Positions 8,895 through 17,264 of a stretch of 64,000 bases of DNA are shown piece after piece (position 1 is the stretch's first letter; every line of letters begins with the position of its first letter). Under the pieces are notes generated by a model. The model saw nothing but the letters and a program-made list of their open reading frames with translations, ran no database searches and was not told where the DNA came from. The position numbers and the translations under genes were made by a program. This DNA comes from JBBQLG01 sp038327655 (GTDB taxonomy: Bacteria > Bacteroidota > Bacteroidia > Cytophagales > Spirosomataceae). The stretch spans positions 1 through 64,000 of the forward strand of contig JBBQLG010000004.1 in the NCBI GenBank assembly GCA_038327655.1. Reading direction: 5' to 3'.

Positions 8895-9464
8895 ATGAAA
8901 ACGCTCCTGTTCGCTCTTCTCCTTCTCCTGGGCACGCTGCCCGCAATGGCACAACGGTACGTGGCCGATGCCAAACAAAGCAAACTCACTTGGACCGGCT
9001 ACGGCGAAATCGGCAATTACGCGCCATCGGGTACGCTGCAATTGCAACAGGCCATATTTGAGGTAAGCAATGGCCAGATCAGCCGGGGCCGCATCGAGAT
9101 CGACATGCGCACCATTCAGCACGACGACAATAAGATGCAGACTCACCTGCGGGGCGACGACTTTTTCGATACGGAGAAATTTCCGGCGGCCACGTTTGTC
9201 TTGCAACAGCTAAAAGGCAATCTGGCCAGTGGCCTGCTCACCATCAAAGGCGTTACGAAACCCGTTTCATTCCCGATCCTGGTAACCACCGACGGCGACG
9301 CGCTGCGGATCAAAGGGAAAGCTACCATAGACCGGACCGTGTTTGGGATTAAATACAATTCGAGCAGTTTCTTCTCCGGCCTGGGCGATTACGCCATCAA
9401 AAACACCTTCGATCTGGCGTTTGATGTAGTAACGCGGCCATTGGCAAAAAAACAACAGCTATAA
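8895..9464 (+). CDS. YceI family exported protein (lipocalin-like)
   Basis: 189 residues. Signal peptide to AMAQ, then the YceI fold: RYVADAKQSKLTWTGYGEIG at the start, IDMRTIQHDD, a HLRGDDFFDTEKFPAATF core and a LTIKGVTKPVSFP segment, all typical of the family. YceI proteins are periplasmic eight-stranded barrels that bind long isoprenoid or amphipathic molecules; the ligand here is unknown. Length fits the family. Confidence 0.9.
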   Translation: MKTLLFALLLLLGTLPAMAQRYVADAKQSKLTWTGYGEIGNYAPSGTLQLQQAIFEVSNGQISRGRIEIDMRTIQHDDNKMQTHLRGDDFFDTEKFPAATFVLQQLKGNLASGLLTIKGVTKPVSFPILVTTDGDALRIKGKATIDRTVFGIKYNSSSFFSGLGDYAIKNTFDLAFDVVTRPLAKKQQL

Positions 9465-9480
9465 ACAAACGGCGTGGGCG

Positions 9481-9488
9481 TATTTTTG
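9481..9488 (+). promoter_or_regulatory. Bacteroidota -7 promoter element, overlapped by an inverted repeat
   Basis: TATTTTTG fits the TAnnTTTG consensus of the primary Bacteroidota sigma factor and lies 23 bases before the exonuclease ATG. A 15-base inverted repeat, 9469-9483 against 9504-9518 (ACGGCGTGGGCGTAT and ATACGCCCATGCCGT, one mismatch), brackets the element and includes the start codon. Confidence 0.5.
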
Positions 9489-9511
9489 GGAGCGCAAACC
9501 AACATACGCCC

Positions 9512-10141
9512 ATGCCGTTTTTAGTACTCGATTTGGAAATGTCCGGTCCCGACCCCGGCTGGAACGAAATTATTCAGGTGGGTGCCGTGCTCTACGACGA
9601 CAACTGGATCGAACGGGGGCAGTACCTGACCAATGTCTATCCCGAAAACGCAGAAGCCTTCACGGCCTCGTCGGAAAAAGTGCATAACCTCTCGCTGGCC
9701 GATCTGGAAGATGCGCCGATGATCTACGACGTATTACCGGCGATGGAAGAATGGATCATTACGCAGTTGAACATCACCAAACCGCACCAGCGGACCGGTG
9801 GCCCGGCAACGGACAATCTGCCGTACCTGCGCGACGTGGTGCTCTGCGGGCAGAGTGTGATCCACGACATCCATTTTTTGCAGGAGGCCTACCGAAACGA
9901 GAAACTGAAGTGGCCGTATTCGCGCACCTTAGTCGATCTGCACACGCTGAGTTATTTCGTATTCCGGGTGTTGAAGAAAAAAGGCCGCAAAACGCCGGAG
10001 CGGTTGAGCCTGACGGCCATTGCCGCCCATTTCGGCTTTGAACGGGAGGATGACTTTCACAATGCCCTGGAAGATGCCGTGCTGACGGCGCAGTGCCTGA
10101 AAGAAATCTTTAAACTGGGAGATGGGATGACACCGGCTTGA
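9512..10141 (+). CDS. 3'-5' exonuclease, DEDDh (RNase T/DnaQ-like) superfamily
   Basis: 209 residues. Exo I motif LDLEMSGPDPGWNEIIQVGA gives Asp7 and Glu9; a middle Asp is in SVIHDIHFLQEAY; the Exo III motif is HNALEDAVLTAQCL with the catalytic His and Asp. This DEDDh set hydrolyses DNA or RNA from the 3' end with two metal ions. Whether it acts as a polymerase proofreading subunit, an oligoribonuclease or an RNase T-like enzyme cannot be decided. Its 3' end overlaps the convergent histidine kinase gene by 32 bases. Confidence 0.85.
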   Translation: MPFLVLDLEMSGPDPGWNEIIQVGAVLYDDNWIERGQYLTNVYPENAEAFTASSEKVHNLSLADLEDAPMIYDVLPAMEEWIITQLNITKPHQRTGGPATDNLPYLRDVVLCGQSVIHDIHFLQEAYRNEKLKWPYSRTLVDLHTLSYFVFRVLKKKGRKTPERLSLTAIAAHFGFEREDDFHNALEDAVLTAQCLKEIFKLGDGMTPA

Positions 10142-11522
10142 GTTTCCGGCCGGGAACCGACGCCTGAATGACGGGGCCGCAAAAGAAAACCGTAGTCCCC
10201 TGACCCGGTTCGGACTCGATGTTCAACTGCCCGCCCAGCGCGTCGGCCCGCTGGTGCAAACTGACCAGACCATTACCGGTTTTGCTACTGGCTGACACAT
10301 CAAAACCAATCCCGTTGTCGCGCACGGTCAGGCACAGCATCTGGTCGCGTACGGCCATTTCAACGTCCACCTGCCGCGCCTGGGCGTGGCGAACGGCATT
10401 GTGCAGAATTTCTTTGTACATCAGAAACAGTTCGCGCCGGTGTTCGGGAGGGATATCGTCTTCGCAAATGTCAACGGGCAATTCTAAGTGGAGTTCGGTG
10501 GGCTGGTGCTGAAAGAGCGTAAAGGCTGTTTCGCGGAGCCGGAACAGCGTACTCTCGACCGATAAATGATTGGCGTTGAGGCTCCAGATAATTTCGCGCA
10601 TACTGGTCACGACGCGCCGGGAAGTCTCGCCAATGAGTTTCAGGGTGGCGCGGGCCTCGTCGGGATGGTGCGGCAGTTGGAGGGCCGCCACGTTGCTCAG
10701 CACACTCAGGCCGCTCAGATCGGCCCCCAGGTCATCGTGCAGGTCGCGGGCAATGTCGTTGCGGATGTGCTGTAGTTTTTGCTGTTTGCGCTCGTTTTCC
10801 TGCAACTGCTCGATGAGTTGAGTCTGCATGGCAATCTTCTCCTGTTCGATCTGCCGGTTGCGCAGCGACATCCCCAGCACAAAGCAAAGCACCTCAGCCA
10901 CCACCCCGATCTGGAGAATGATAACGGGAAACACGATTGCACTAAACACGCCGACTTTCGAGGTGGCCGGTACATAGTTAAGGCCCAGAGCCAGCACCGA
11001 ACTGACCAGCAGGCAGACCGACCCAGCCACGAAATACCCCACTACGGTGGAGCGCAACCGGACAATACGCGGTACGGTCCAGATTCCCCCGGCACAGATC
11101 AGGATTCGGCTAACCATGTAAACAGTACTGCGCAGTTCCAATCCAATGTGTAACGCCAGCAGTAAGCCGTCAATCAGCAGGGCTACTCCAAATGCCAGCA
11201 TTGTCCCGCGCAGCATTCGGTAACAGACGGGATCGGCATTGGCCAGATCCATGAGCAGAATGGCGAACCGGATGTACAGTACGTAGGCCAATGACTCAAC
11301 GAGTGTTTCAGGAAAATACGTACCGGGCAGGTAATCAGGAGACTGATAGCCCTGGTCGGCTAAGCGAAAATCCAGTACCATGCAGCCGATGTAGAGCGCG
11401 TACTGCCAGTAAATGGCCCGGCGGTGCTGCGCATAATGCAGCACCGCGTACAGCATCATCATGCACGACATACCGTCTAAAAACGTACGCAGGATAATGT
11501 AACTGAGTGCACCATTTACCAT
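10110..11522 (-). CDS. 7TM sensor histidine kinase (HisKA_3 / NarL-type)
   Basis: About 470 residues from the ATG at 11522; the frame also allows a GTG start at 11588. The N-terminal ~220 residues contain about seven membrane helices. A coiled coil follows (IEQEKIAMQTQLIEQLQENE), then the HisKA_3 dimerisation helix with H-box RDLHDDLGADLSGL (His262), N-box KEILHNAVRHA, and G1 box VRDNGIGFD with GNGLVSLHQRADALGG. These kinases usually phosphorylate a LuxR/NarL-type regulator; none is adjacent. It lies about 95 bases behind the CHAT gene on the same strand and may be the last gene of that operon. Confidence 0.87.
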   Translation of the reverse strand: MVNGALSYIILRTFLDGMSCMMMLYAVLHYAQHRRAIYWQYALYIGCMVLDFRLADQGYQSPDYLPGTYFPETLVESLAYVLYIRFAILLMDLANADPVCYRMLRGTMLAFGVALLIDGLLLALHIGLELRSTVYMVSRILICAGGIWTVPRIVRLRSTVVGYFVAGSVCLLVSSVLALGLNYVPATSKVGVFSAIVFPVIILQIGVVAEVLCFVLGMSLRNRQIEQEKIAMQTQLIEQLQENERKQQKLQHIRNDIARDLHDDLGADLSGLSVLSNVAALQLPHHPDEARATLKLIGETSRRVVTSMREIIWSLNANHLSVESTLFRLRETAFTLFQHQPTELHLELPVDICEDDIPPEHRRELFLMYKEILHNAVRHAQARQVDVEMAVRDQMLCLTVRDNGIGFDVSASSKTGNGLVSLHQRADALGGQLNIESEPGQGTTVFFCGPVIQASVPGRKLKPVSSHLPV

Positions 11523-11616
11523 GATTACCAACCGGTTAGCGTAGAGTAACTGCGTAAAACTACGTAGTTGATACGTAAAAACCCTCACCGTTTGTAATCT
11601 TTTTGTTATCGAAATA

Positions 11617-14433
11617 CTAACTCATATGTACTTCTTTTTGACCATTCTTCCGTCTACGTTGAGTCGCCCAGCCAATACCCGCCAGCAGTAAACTCCCGCC
11701 CGCCACGTACGGCCACCGGGTCGGCGTCGGCAGCGGATCGGCGTTACCCACCAGAATCAGACCCGCCCAGTTGGTGGGTAATTGCTCCGCCCGGGAAGCC
11801 GTTTTCAGGAAATCGCCCTTCGCCCGCTGCAACGCCACATCTTTCGGGTAGCCATCGGTGAGGTGTTTGTAAAATAGTTCGGTCAGCCGGTACGTCGCTT
11901 TATTATCGACACTCCAGAGCGTGGTGAGTACGCTCGGCACCCCAACGGCCGCAAAGCCACGGGCCAGACTAAATACCCCTTCGCCCTGCTGATTGACGCC
12001 CACACCCGTTTTACAGGCCGACAACACCAACAATTCGGCCTGAAACGGCGTGTCGCCGGTAATTTCCGACAGCCGCAGCGTCGAATCGGCAAAGTACAGC
12101 ACCGGTTCGTCCGATTCGGTTTTGCCAGCCGCACCGGTTCCGGGTTGCGTACCGGCATCGGCATGGGTGAAGAGTTGGATAATGCGGGCGTGGGGTGCCT
12201 GTTCCCGAAACGCCCGGCGGGTAGCCGCTCCTCCGGTCAGCAGGGTGGCCGAACCGACCTGCTCCCCAATTTGCCGGAGTACCGCATCCGACCCGGCCAA
12301 CGGCGACAGCCCCGCACGAAACGCGACCGGAGCCATCCCAAAAAACGCCTGATCGGGCGTGGTCGGCGGGCGTTCTTTCAGCAGCAGCCCCGCCGAATAC
12401 GCGTAACTGAAGGCATAATGATTTACCAGCCAGTCGGGCGCATCGGAACGTTGGCTCAGGCCCTCGAAGGGCAGAAAGAACCCATCCGGCGACACCACGA
12501 CCCGGCCTTCGGGCAACTTAAGCGGGGCGAGTAGCTGCCGGTATAGGGCAAACGCCAACGCCTGATACCGGGAAAACTGCCGGTTCAGGGCAGCCGGATC
12601 GCTCAACAGCCGACGAAATTCACCGGCTGTTTTCTGGTAAGCGGCTACCGGCTGCCGCAGCAATTGGGCACGACCATTGGTAACGCCCAGCACGTACAGC
12701 GCGCTGTCGCCGACAAAATAACTCACCAACGACGCCGACTGCTCTCCGAGCCAGTGCTGCACATCAGCCAGCGACCGGGTAGTGTTATCGTATTTGTAGC
12801 GGTAGTAAGCCGGGTTAGACTGTTCGAGTTGTTTAACGAAGCCATCGAACCGCTCCTGCTCCGCCGACAGTTGCAGCCGGGTCTCGTTATACGCCTTTGT
12901 ATCGGGTTTGGCTGCGCCCAACTGCGTTTGCAGGTCCGTGAGCCGCTGCCGGAACCCGTCTTCCTGCGTCAACTGTGCGGGCGTAAGCTTTTCGTGCGCA
13001 CCCAGTTCATTTAGTTTGTCGCTGAGCATGGCGGCCCGGCTCTTCTCAAAAAATCGGTACGCCTGTTCGGTATCGCCGAGCCGGTAGCAGGTTTCGATGG
13101 CGCGTTCATAAAGGCCGCGCGTTTTCTGCCGCCAGTACAGTTTGGAGCCGGTGCCGGTGTGTTCCCACCGCATGAAGTCGATCATCTGGTCGGCCAGTTG
13201 ATAGGTTTCCAGCGCGTGTTGCAGGTGAGACCGTTGCCCGGTGGTTTTGCCCCAGTCGAGCCAGGTATCGGCCTTGTCCTGAATCAGGCTTAAGAGATTT
13301 TCTTTATTAGCTACTAATTGGATTGCCTGTGGGTCGGGGTTAATTACCACATGCCGATTCGTAAATCGGATAGGCCCCGCGCAAAGTGCTTGTTGATAAT
13401 AATTGAGTGCATTGGCATGATAACGTTGCTGCCAACTGGCGTATCCAATGTTATTTAAAATACGTAACCGCACAAAGGGGTCATCAGCAAAACGGAGTGC
13501 ATCCTGATATAAGCGGATAGCTTCCTGGTTATTATGTAATACTGACCGGTAATAAACACCCATGTTTGTAAGTGTTTGGGCACTGCCCGTCCGATTATTA
13601 TCTTCCAGACTAACATTATAAGCCAATTTATAATAGTTAAGGACTTTCTGTCGCAAGCCAAGCCCTATACTTACATCAGCCAATTGGGTATAAATGGCTA
13701 TAATTTGGTCCCTAGCGTTGACTGCCTGCGCCACATCTAATGCCTTTAGCAGCGCGGCTTGAGCGGGTGCATATTTTTGTACTTCAAGTAGCGACTGTGC
13801 TTGCTGAATTATGTTTTTAACCATTAAACTCCCATCACCGGCTAATTGAGCCATATTGTACCCCAATTCGGCACTGCGCAACGCTTGATCGTAATCGCCG
13901 AGCAACGAGTAAAGGTGCGATTTTCGGGCATAGGCATCAGCGCCAGATGCGTACTTGGCTGGATAACGGCGAGCCACCAGAATGCAGCTATCAAACATAA
14001 GCAGGGCCTGCGGATAACGCATCTGATCGAATAAAATTCGGCCCGAATTATAATAACTGTGCGTTAGGTTGGCCATCTTAGAAGTAGGAGACCGTCGGGA
14101 ATTAATCGCAATAGCCTGACGTGTGTAAGCTAACCCAAGACTGAGATTACCACTGTACCAATAAGTTCTGCCTAGCACATGCAACAGTTTACTACGGACC
14201 GAATCATTTCCAATTCGACATTTCTCTACGGTCTGTTGTAAGGTCAATAACTGCCGAATAGTTTGGTTCAGGTCGTTGCCACCCGTAGTCTTATTCATTT
14301 GAACGTATACCTGTTGCGCGTCCGGGCACTGGGCCGATACTGTACGTATCTGCGCTCCTGTGATATCACTTAATACCCAGAGAATTAAGACCCAGCGTAA
14401 CGACCGTACAGAGGCTAAAGATGAGCATTTCAT
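11617..14433 (-). CDS. TPR-CHAT domain protease, exported and membrane-anchored
   Basis: 938 residues. Signal peptide with hydrophobic LRWVLILWVLSDITGA and cleavage near TVSAQ. Residues about 60-430 form TPR-like helical repeats (for example MANLTHSYYNSGRILFDQMR). A helical linker follows, then a C-terminal CHAT domain (about 620-905), a caspase-like cysteine peptidase: His757 in QLFTHADAG and Cys807 in LVLSACKTGVG, with GEGVFSLARGFAAVG and LWSVDN after it. A final membrane helix (near 907-924) precedes a basic tail RRRKNG. Topology inferred: TPR and CHAT in the periplasm. Known CHAT enzymes cleave specific partners. Here the nearby anti-sigma-like protein or S8 protein are candidate substrates. 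Confidence 0.9.
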   Translation of the reverse strand: MKCSSLASVRSLRWVLILWVLSDITGAQIRTVSAQCPDAQQVYVQMNKTTGGNDLNQTIRQLLTLQQTVEKCRIGNDSVRSKLLHVLGRTYWYSGNLSLGLAYTRQAIAINSRRSPTSKMANLTHSYYNSGRILFDQMRYPQALLMFDSCILVARRYPAKYASGADAYARKSHLYSLLGDYDQALRSAELGYNMAQLAGDGSLMVKNIIQQAQSLLEVQKYAPAQAALLKALDVAQAVNARDQIIAIYTQLADVSIGLGLRQKVLNYYKLAYNVSLEDNNRTGSAQTLTNMGVYYRSVLHNNQEAIRLYQDALRFADDPFVRLRILNNIGYASWQQRYHANALNYYQQALCAGPIRFTNRHVVINPDPQAIQLVANKENLLSLIQDKADTWLDWGKTTGQRSHLQHALETYQLADQMIDFMRWEHTGTGSKLYWRQKTRGLYERAIETCYRLGDTEQAYRFFEKSRAAMLSDKLNELGAHEKLTPAQLTQEDGFRQRLTDLQTQLGAAKPDTKAYNETRLQLSAEQERFDGFVKQLEQSNPAYYRYKYDNTTRSLADVQHWLGEQSASLVSYFVGDSALYVLGVTNGRAQLLRQPVAAYQKTAGEFRRLLSDPAALNRQFSRYQALAFALYRQLLAPLKLPEGRVVVSPDGFFLPFEGLSQRSDAPDWLVNHYAFSYAYSAGLLLKERPPTTPDQAFFGMAPVAFRAGLSPLAGSDAVLRQIGEQVGSATLLTGGAATRRAFREQAPHARIIQLFTHADAGTQPGTGAAGKTESDEPVLYFADSTLRLSEITGDTPFQAELLVLSACKTGVGVNQQGEGVFSLARGFAAVGVPSVLTTLWSVDNKATYRLTELFYKHLTDGYPKDVALQRAKGDFLKTASRAEQLPTNWAGLILVGNADPLPTPTRWPYVAGGSLLLAGIGWATQRRRKNGQKEVHMS

Positions 14434-14446
14434 ACCTTACAAGGGA

Positions 14447-14562
14447 TTACTTGCTGTTGATGAATCGACCCTGATGGAGACCCGGCGTCGATGATGGAGT
14501 CATCTTATCAATGAACTGTTGCCGCTTCACTCCTAGCCCAGCCATACCCGATTCGCGCATCG
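14447..14562 (-). other. Out-of-frame continuation of the S8 protease C-terminus
   Basis: Reading the coding strand in the -1 frame after VAGWV gives about 38 further residues (MRESGMAGLGVKRQQFIDKM then a Ser/Pro stretch ending FINSK) with no internal stop. Its end abuts the CHAT start at operon-like spacing. This could be the original C-terminus lost by a 1-base deletion, a sequence error, or a programmed frameshift. Confidence 0.55.
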
Positions 14563-15783
14563 TCACACCCAGCCTGCCACAATAGGTGTTGCGTATGAGG
14601 TACCAATCACGCCAGTGGTAAACACACTGGGGATGCCCGGCTTCAGAAACTTAAACCGGCAAATAGCATCATCTTTTACACCGACGACAAAATTCTCGTC
14701 GAAATTCTGTCCATCGCATACTGTACTGCCGTTCATAGTTGTCACAGCGATTACCCGATCAAACGCCGACTCTTTACTAAAGTAGGCCGGGTAAAACGAC
14801 GATTTTTTTTCCCGTTTGGACAAGTTACGTTCTTCCGACGGAGTCGGTTGATTACCGGCGGCTGTTACGATCCATATTCCCTGATCAACAGCCCGCTTCA
14901 TATATTGGGCAAACACTGGGTCACGATCCCCATAATACCCCAAACTCATATTGAAGACTTCGACATTATTTTTGCGGGCGGTTTCCATGGCGCATAACAC
15001 GTTGAACAAATCGCCTTTGTTATCAGCCCCCAAAACTTTCATAGGAACAATACGGACGGGTACTGAACTGGCACCGAATTGTCTGGCTACGAAATAAGCT
15101 ACCTTAGACCCGTGTTCAATTGGTTGGTAGGCGTCGCCGGTAGAAGAAGTAATCGGGCCATCAACAAAATCCCACCCCTGAATGCTGCTGGCCGGTACCG
15201 TCGATGCACTCGTTGTGCATAGTGTGGTCGACCGCTGCCAACTGACACCGGGTAGGAAGGTTGGGTCTAATCCGGAATCGAAAACGGCAATACTAATGGC
15301 TTTTGCTACGTCTTTTGGTGGATTGCCAATAGGAATTAACTGCGACGAATCAACCTTATATTGGCGGAGACTATCCAGCCTTCTTCGGCTAAAAAGTTGG
15401 CTTTCCTCCAGTGGAGTCAGCATGCGATTAATTGCACTAATGCCCAGATTTATATCAGTGCCTCCGCTTTGCCCCCCCCCTGTGGGTGTAGTAGTTACTC
15501 TCCCTTCCTGGCCCTCAAACTGCCAATCGTTAGGTAGAGCAATGTTGATGAGAGCCGGATCGCAGGGGCAGCGTTTAATTTTTACGGCCGTAGGTGGAAT
15601 GGAAGTATTTTGCGTGACCTGCTGCTGAATAACTTCATCGCTGAGACCAGGATCAGTCAGAATAATATTGGCAGAATTAGAAACTTGGGGCTTTACGCAT
15701 TTACACCCAGTCAAAAAAGCTATCAGTACAACAAACGGCAGCAACGCTTTGTACCGGCGCGGATAGAGCAGAAAACGGTTCAT
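14563..15783 (-). CDS. Subtilisin-like (S8) serine protease lipoprotein, probably 3'-frameshifted
   Basis: 406 residues as read. Lipobox LTGC (Cys27) after a basic, hydrophobic signal. Catalytic triad Asp169 (SIAVFDSGLD), His224 (PIEHGSKVAYFVA), Ser396 (GTSYATP), and oxyanion Asn311 (VTAAGN). The frame stops six residues after the GTSYATP motif, short for the family. In the next frame coding resumes at once (VTMRESGMAGLGVKRQ) and runs to a TAA at 14447-14449, 13 bases before the CHAT ATG, so one base appears to be missing near 14565. A run of nine G on the coding strand (15472-15480) encodes Gly-Gly-Gly upstream of the triad. It lies 32 bases behind the anti-sigma-like gene. Confidence 0.88.
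   Translation of the reverse strand: MNRFLLYPRRYKALLPFVVLIAFLTGCKCVKPQVSNSANIILTDPGLSDEVIQQQVTQNTSIPPTAVKIKRCPCDPALINIALPNDWQFEGQEGRVTTTPTGGGQSGGTDINLGISAINRMLTPLEESQLFSRRRLDSLRQYKVDSSQLIPIGNPPKDVAKAISIAVFDSGLDPTFLPGVSWQRSTTLCTTSASTVPASSIQGWDFVDGPITSSTGDAYQPIEHGSKVAYFVARQFGASSVPVRIVPMKVLGADNKGDLFNVLCAMETARKNNVEVFNMSLGYYGDRDPVFAQYMKRAVDQGIWIVTAAGNQPTPSEERNLSKREKKSSFYPAYFSKESAFDRVIAVTTMNGSTVCDGQNFDENFVVGVKDDAICRFKFLKPGIPSVFTTGVIGTSYATPIVAGWV
15472..15480 (-). repeat. Homopolymer tract of nine G (coding strand) in the S8 protease gene
   Basis: Nine C on the plus strand lie within codons for residues about 102-104 of the S8 protein, upstream of all catalytic residues. Gain or loss of one base would abolish the protease domain, so this is a potential slippage site. 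Confidence 0.6.
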
Positions 15784-15815
15784 AAAAAAGGGGTTAAGTA
15801 GGTGTGTACGTACAT

Positions 15816-16547
15816 TTATAAACGCTCCAGTAGTTTACCGGCTTCGTCTTTTCCGTCCAAGTTGCTGCTAATCACGGTTGTCAGCAATTTTTTGGCCGTC
15901 GGCTTATCCAGCGGCTGGTTGCGTTTGAGCCGGGCAACAGCCTCATAAAACAGACCGGGATTGGCATAAAGGTCCGTGCGCTGGCTCAGCCGGTGGAACT
16001 GCGCAATAGCCTGGTCGTAATTACCCCGGCGCAGGGAAACAATACCCGCCATTTTTAAAGCATCGGCATTGGCCGCATCCCGTTGCAACAGGGTCCCGAA
16101 CGTGGCGTCGGCTCCGGCCAGATTCCCCTCGTTGTACTGCCGGATGCCGGTTTGCAGGCTATCAGTTCGGCCGTCCATCGTCACGGACAGGGTGGTAAAG
16201 TTCTGGGTGATGTACGCATCGGCCAGTTCAGTAGCGGAAGGCTGATTCAGAAAATACCAGCCAAAACCGAGTGCCAGCACTAAACAGGCGGCTGCGGCCA
16301 GTGGATAGGCCCACTGCCCAAGCCGATGCAGGGGCTGAACGGGTGCCGCAGCGGCCCGTCGGCGGGCGTCCCACTCGGTGCGTCGCTGCTCATTGGCCTG
16401 CACTTTGGCCGTTTGCCGCGCCATCACGTAAAAAGCAACGTCATCGGCTAAGGCCGGGTCGGTGCGCAGGCTGGCTTCGAAGGCCACGCGGTCTGTTCCG
16501 GTCATGCGGCCGGTCAGGTAAGAGTCGATGACGTCGTAGTCGTTCAT
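15816..16547 (-). CDS. Transmembrane anti-sigma-like protein with periplasmic TPR domain
   Basis: 243 residues. The N-terminus (NDYDVIDSYLTGRMTGTDR then FEASLRTDPALADDV) resembles the short helical sigma-binding segment of RskA-type anti-sigma factors; it lacks a zinc-finger HxxxCxxC. A single membrane helix follows (YPLAAAACLVLALGFGWYFL, about 94-113). The C-terminal part has TPR-like helices (RQYNEGNLAGADATFGTLL; RRGNYDQAIAQF). Inferred topology: N-terminus in the cytoplasm, TPRs in the periplasm. The start at 16547 is 8 bases after the sigma factor stop, which supports it against the longer frame. Likely role: holding the sigma factor inactive until proteolysis. Confidence 0.75.
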   Translation of the reverse strand: MNDYDVIDSYLTGRMTGTDRVAFEASLRTDPALADDVAFYVMARQTAKVQANEQRRTEWDARRRAAAAPVQPLHRLGQWAYPLAAAACLVLALGFGWYFLNQPSATELADAYITQNFTTLSVTMDGRTDSLQTGIRQYNEGNLAGADATFGTLLQRDAANADALKMAGIVSLRRGNYDQAIAQFHRLSQRTDLYANPGLFYEAVARLKRNQPLDKPTAKKLLTTVISSNLDGKDEAGKLLERL

Positions 16548-16555
16548 AATTTTAG

Positions 16556-17137
16556 TTATCGGTAAGAATCCCGTAGTCGTTCCAGACACCGCAGCCGACT
16601 GGTTTTGGCCACCGCGGCCGTGTTGTACCCCAGTTGCCGGGCGATCTCGTCGTCGGAATAGCCCTCGCCCCAGGCCAGAATCATGGACCGGCACTTCTCG
16701 CCCAGCGTCTGAAGCTGGGCGTAGAGCCGCTCCATGTCGCTGGCCGTGATAAGTTGCTGGACCACGGACCGGGCCGAATCGGGCAACTGAAGCAGGGCAT
16801 CGTCAATCGAAAGCGCGTCATGGACACTACTTCGGTTAGTCGTCTTTTTTCGGATAAAGTCAACACACTTGTTGGTAAAAATCTGATAGAGGTACGTCTT
16901 GAGATTTGATCGCCCCTCAAAGCGACCTGTTAGTATATGATCAATCACCGATAGGATGGTATCGGAGTAGGCACTGGCACAGTCGTCTTCACTGAGCCGG
17001 TGTTTACGCGTCCCCTCGCGGACGAAGTAAGCGTAACGATCGTACAGCTGATTCTCGCAAAGCCGCCGGTCGGGGTCGCCCGCCAAAATGCCGTCGATGA
17101 GGTCAGTATCCGATAACTTCTTAAAAGAGAGCCGCAT
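16556..17137 (-). CDS. Sigma-70 family (ECF-like) RNA polymerase sigma factor
   Basis: 193 residues from the ATG at 17137. Region 2 includes YDRYAYFVREGTRKHRLSED and NLKTYLYQIFTNKCVDFIR (-10 recognition and core binding). Region 4 is a helix-turn-helix, YSDDEIARQLGYNTAAVAKT, ending RLRCLERLRDSYR. The size fits ECF factors. It is the first gene of the sigma, anti-sigma-like, S8, CHAT series, with gaps of 8, 32 and 13 bases (if the S8 frameshift is corrected). Such sigma factors often drive their own operon; a conserved site is not obvious upstream. Confidence 0.9.
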   Translation of the reverse strand: MRLSFKKLSDTDLIDGILAGDPDRRLCENQLYDRYAYFVREGTRKHRLSEDDCASAYSDTILSVIDHILTGRFEGRSNLKTYLYQIFTNKCVDFIRKKTTNRSSVHDALSIDDALLQLPDSARSVVQQLITASDMERLYAQLQTLGEKCRSMILAWGEGYSDDEIARQLGYNTAAVAKTSRLRCLERLRDSYR

Positions 17138-17264
17138 AGGGTAGGTATTTCTCGTCGGAGAAAGTACGTATAAACCCCTGTTTTTTCCTAATTCCACCCG
17201 GTTCTGTTTCCCCGATGGCGGGCAGTGGCGACTACCCAGTCAAACCAAAAAACTCCAATCAACC

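Noticed and set aside
11523..11588. GTG start at 11588 for the histidine kinase
   Set aside because: Possible, but the ATG at 11522 puts the first membrane helix at the N-terminus as usual. Left open as an alternative.
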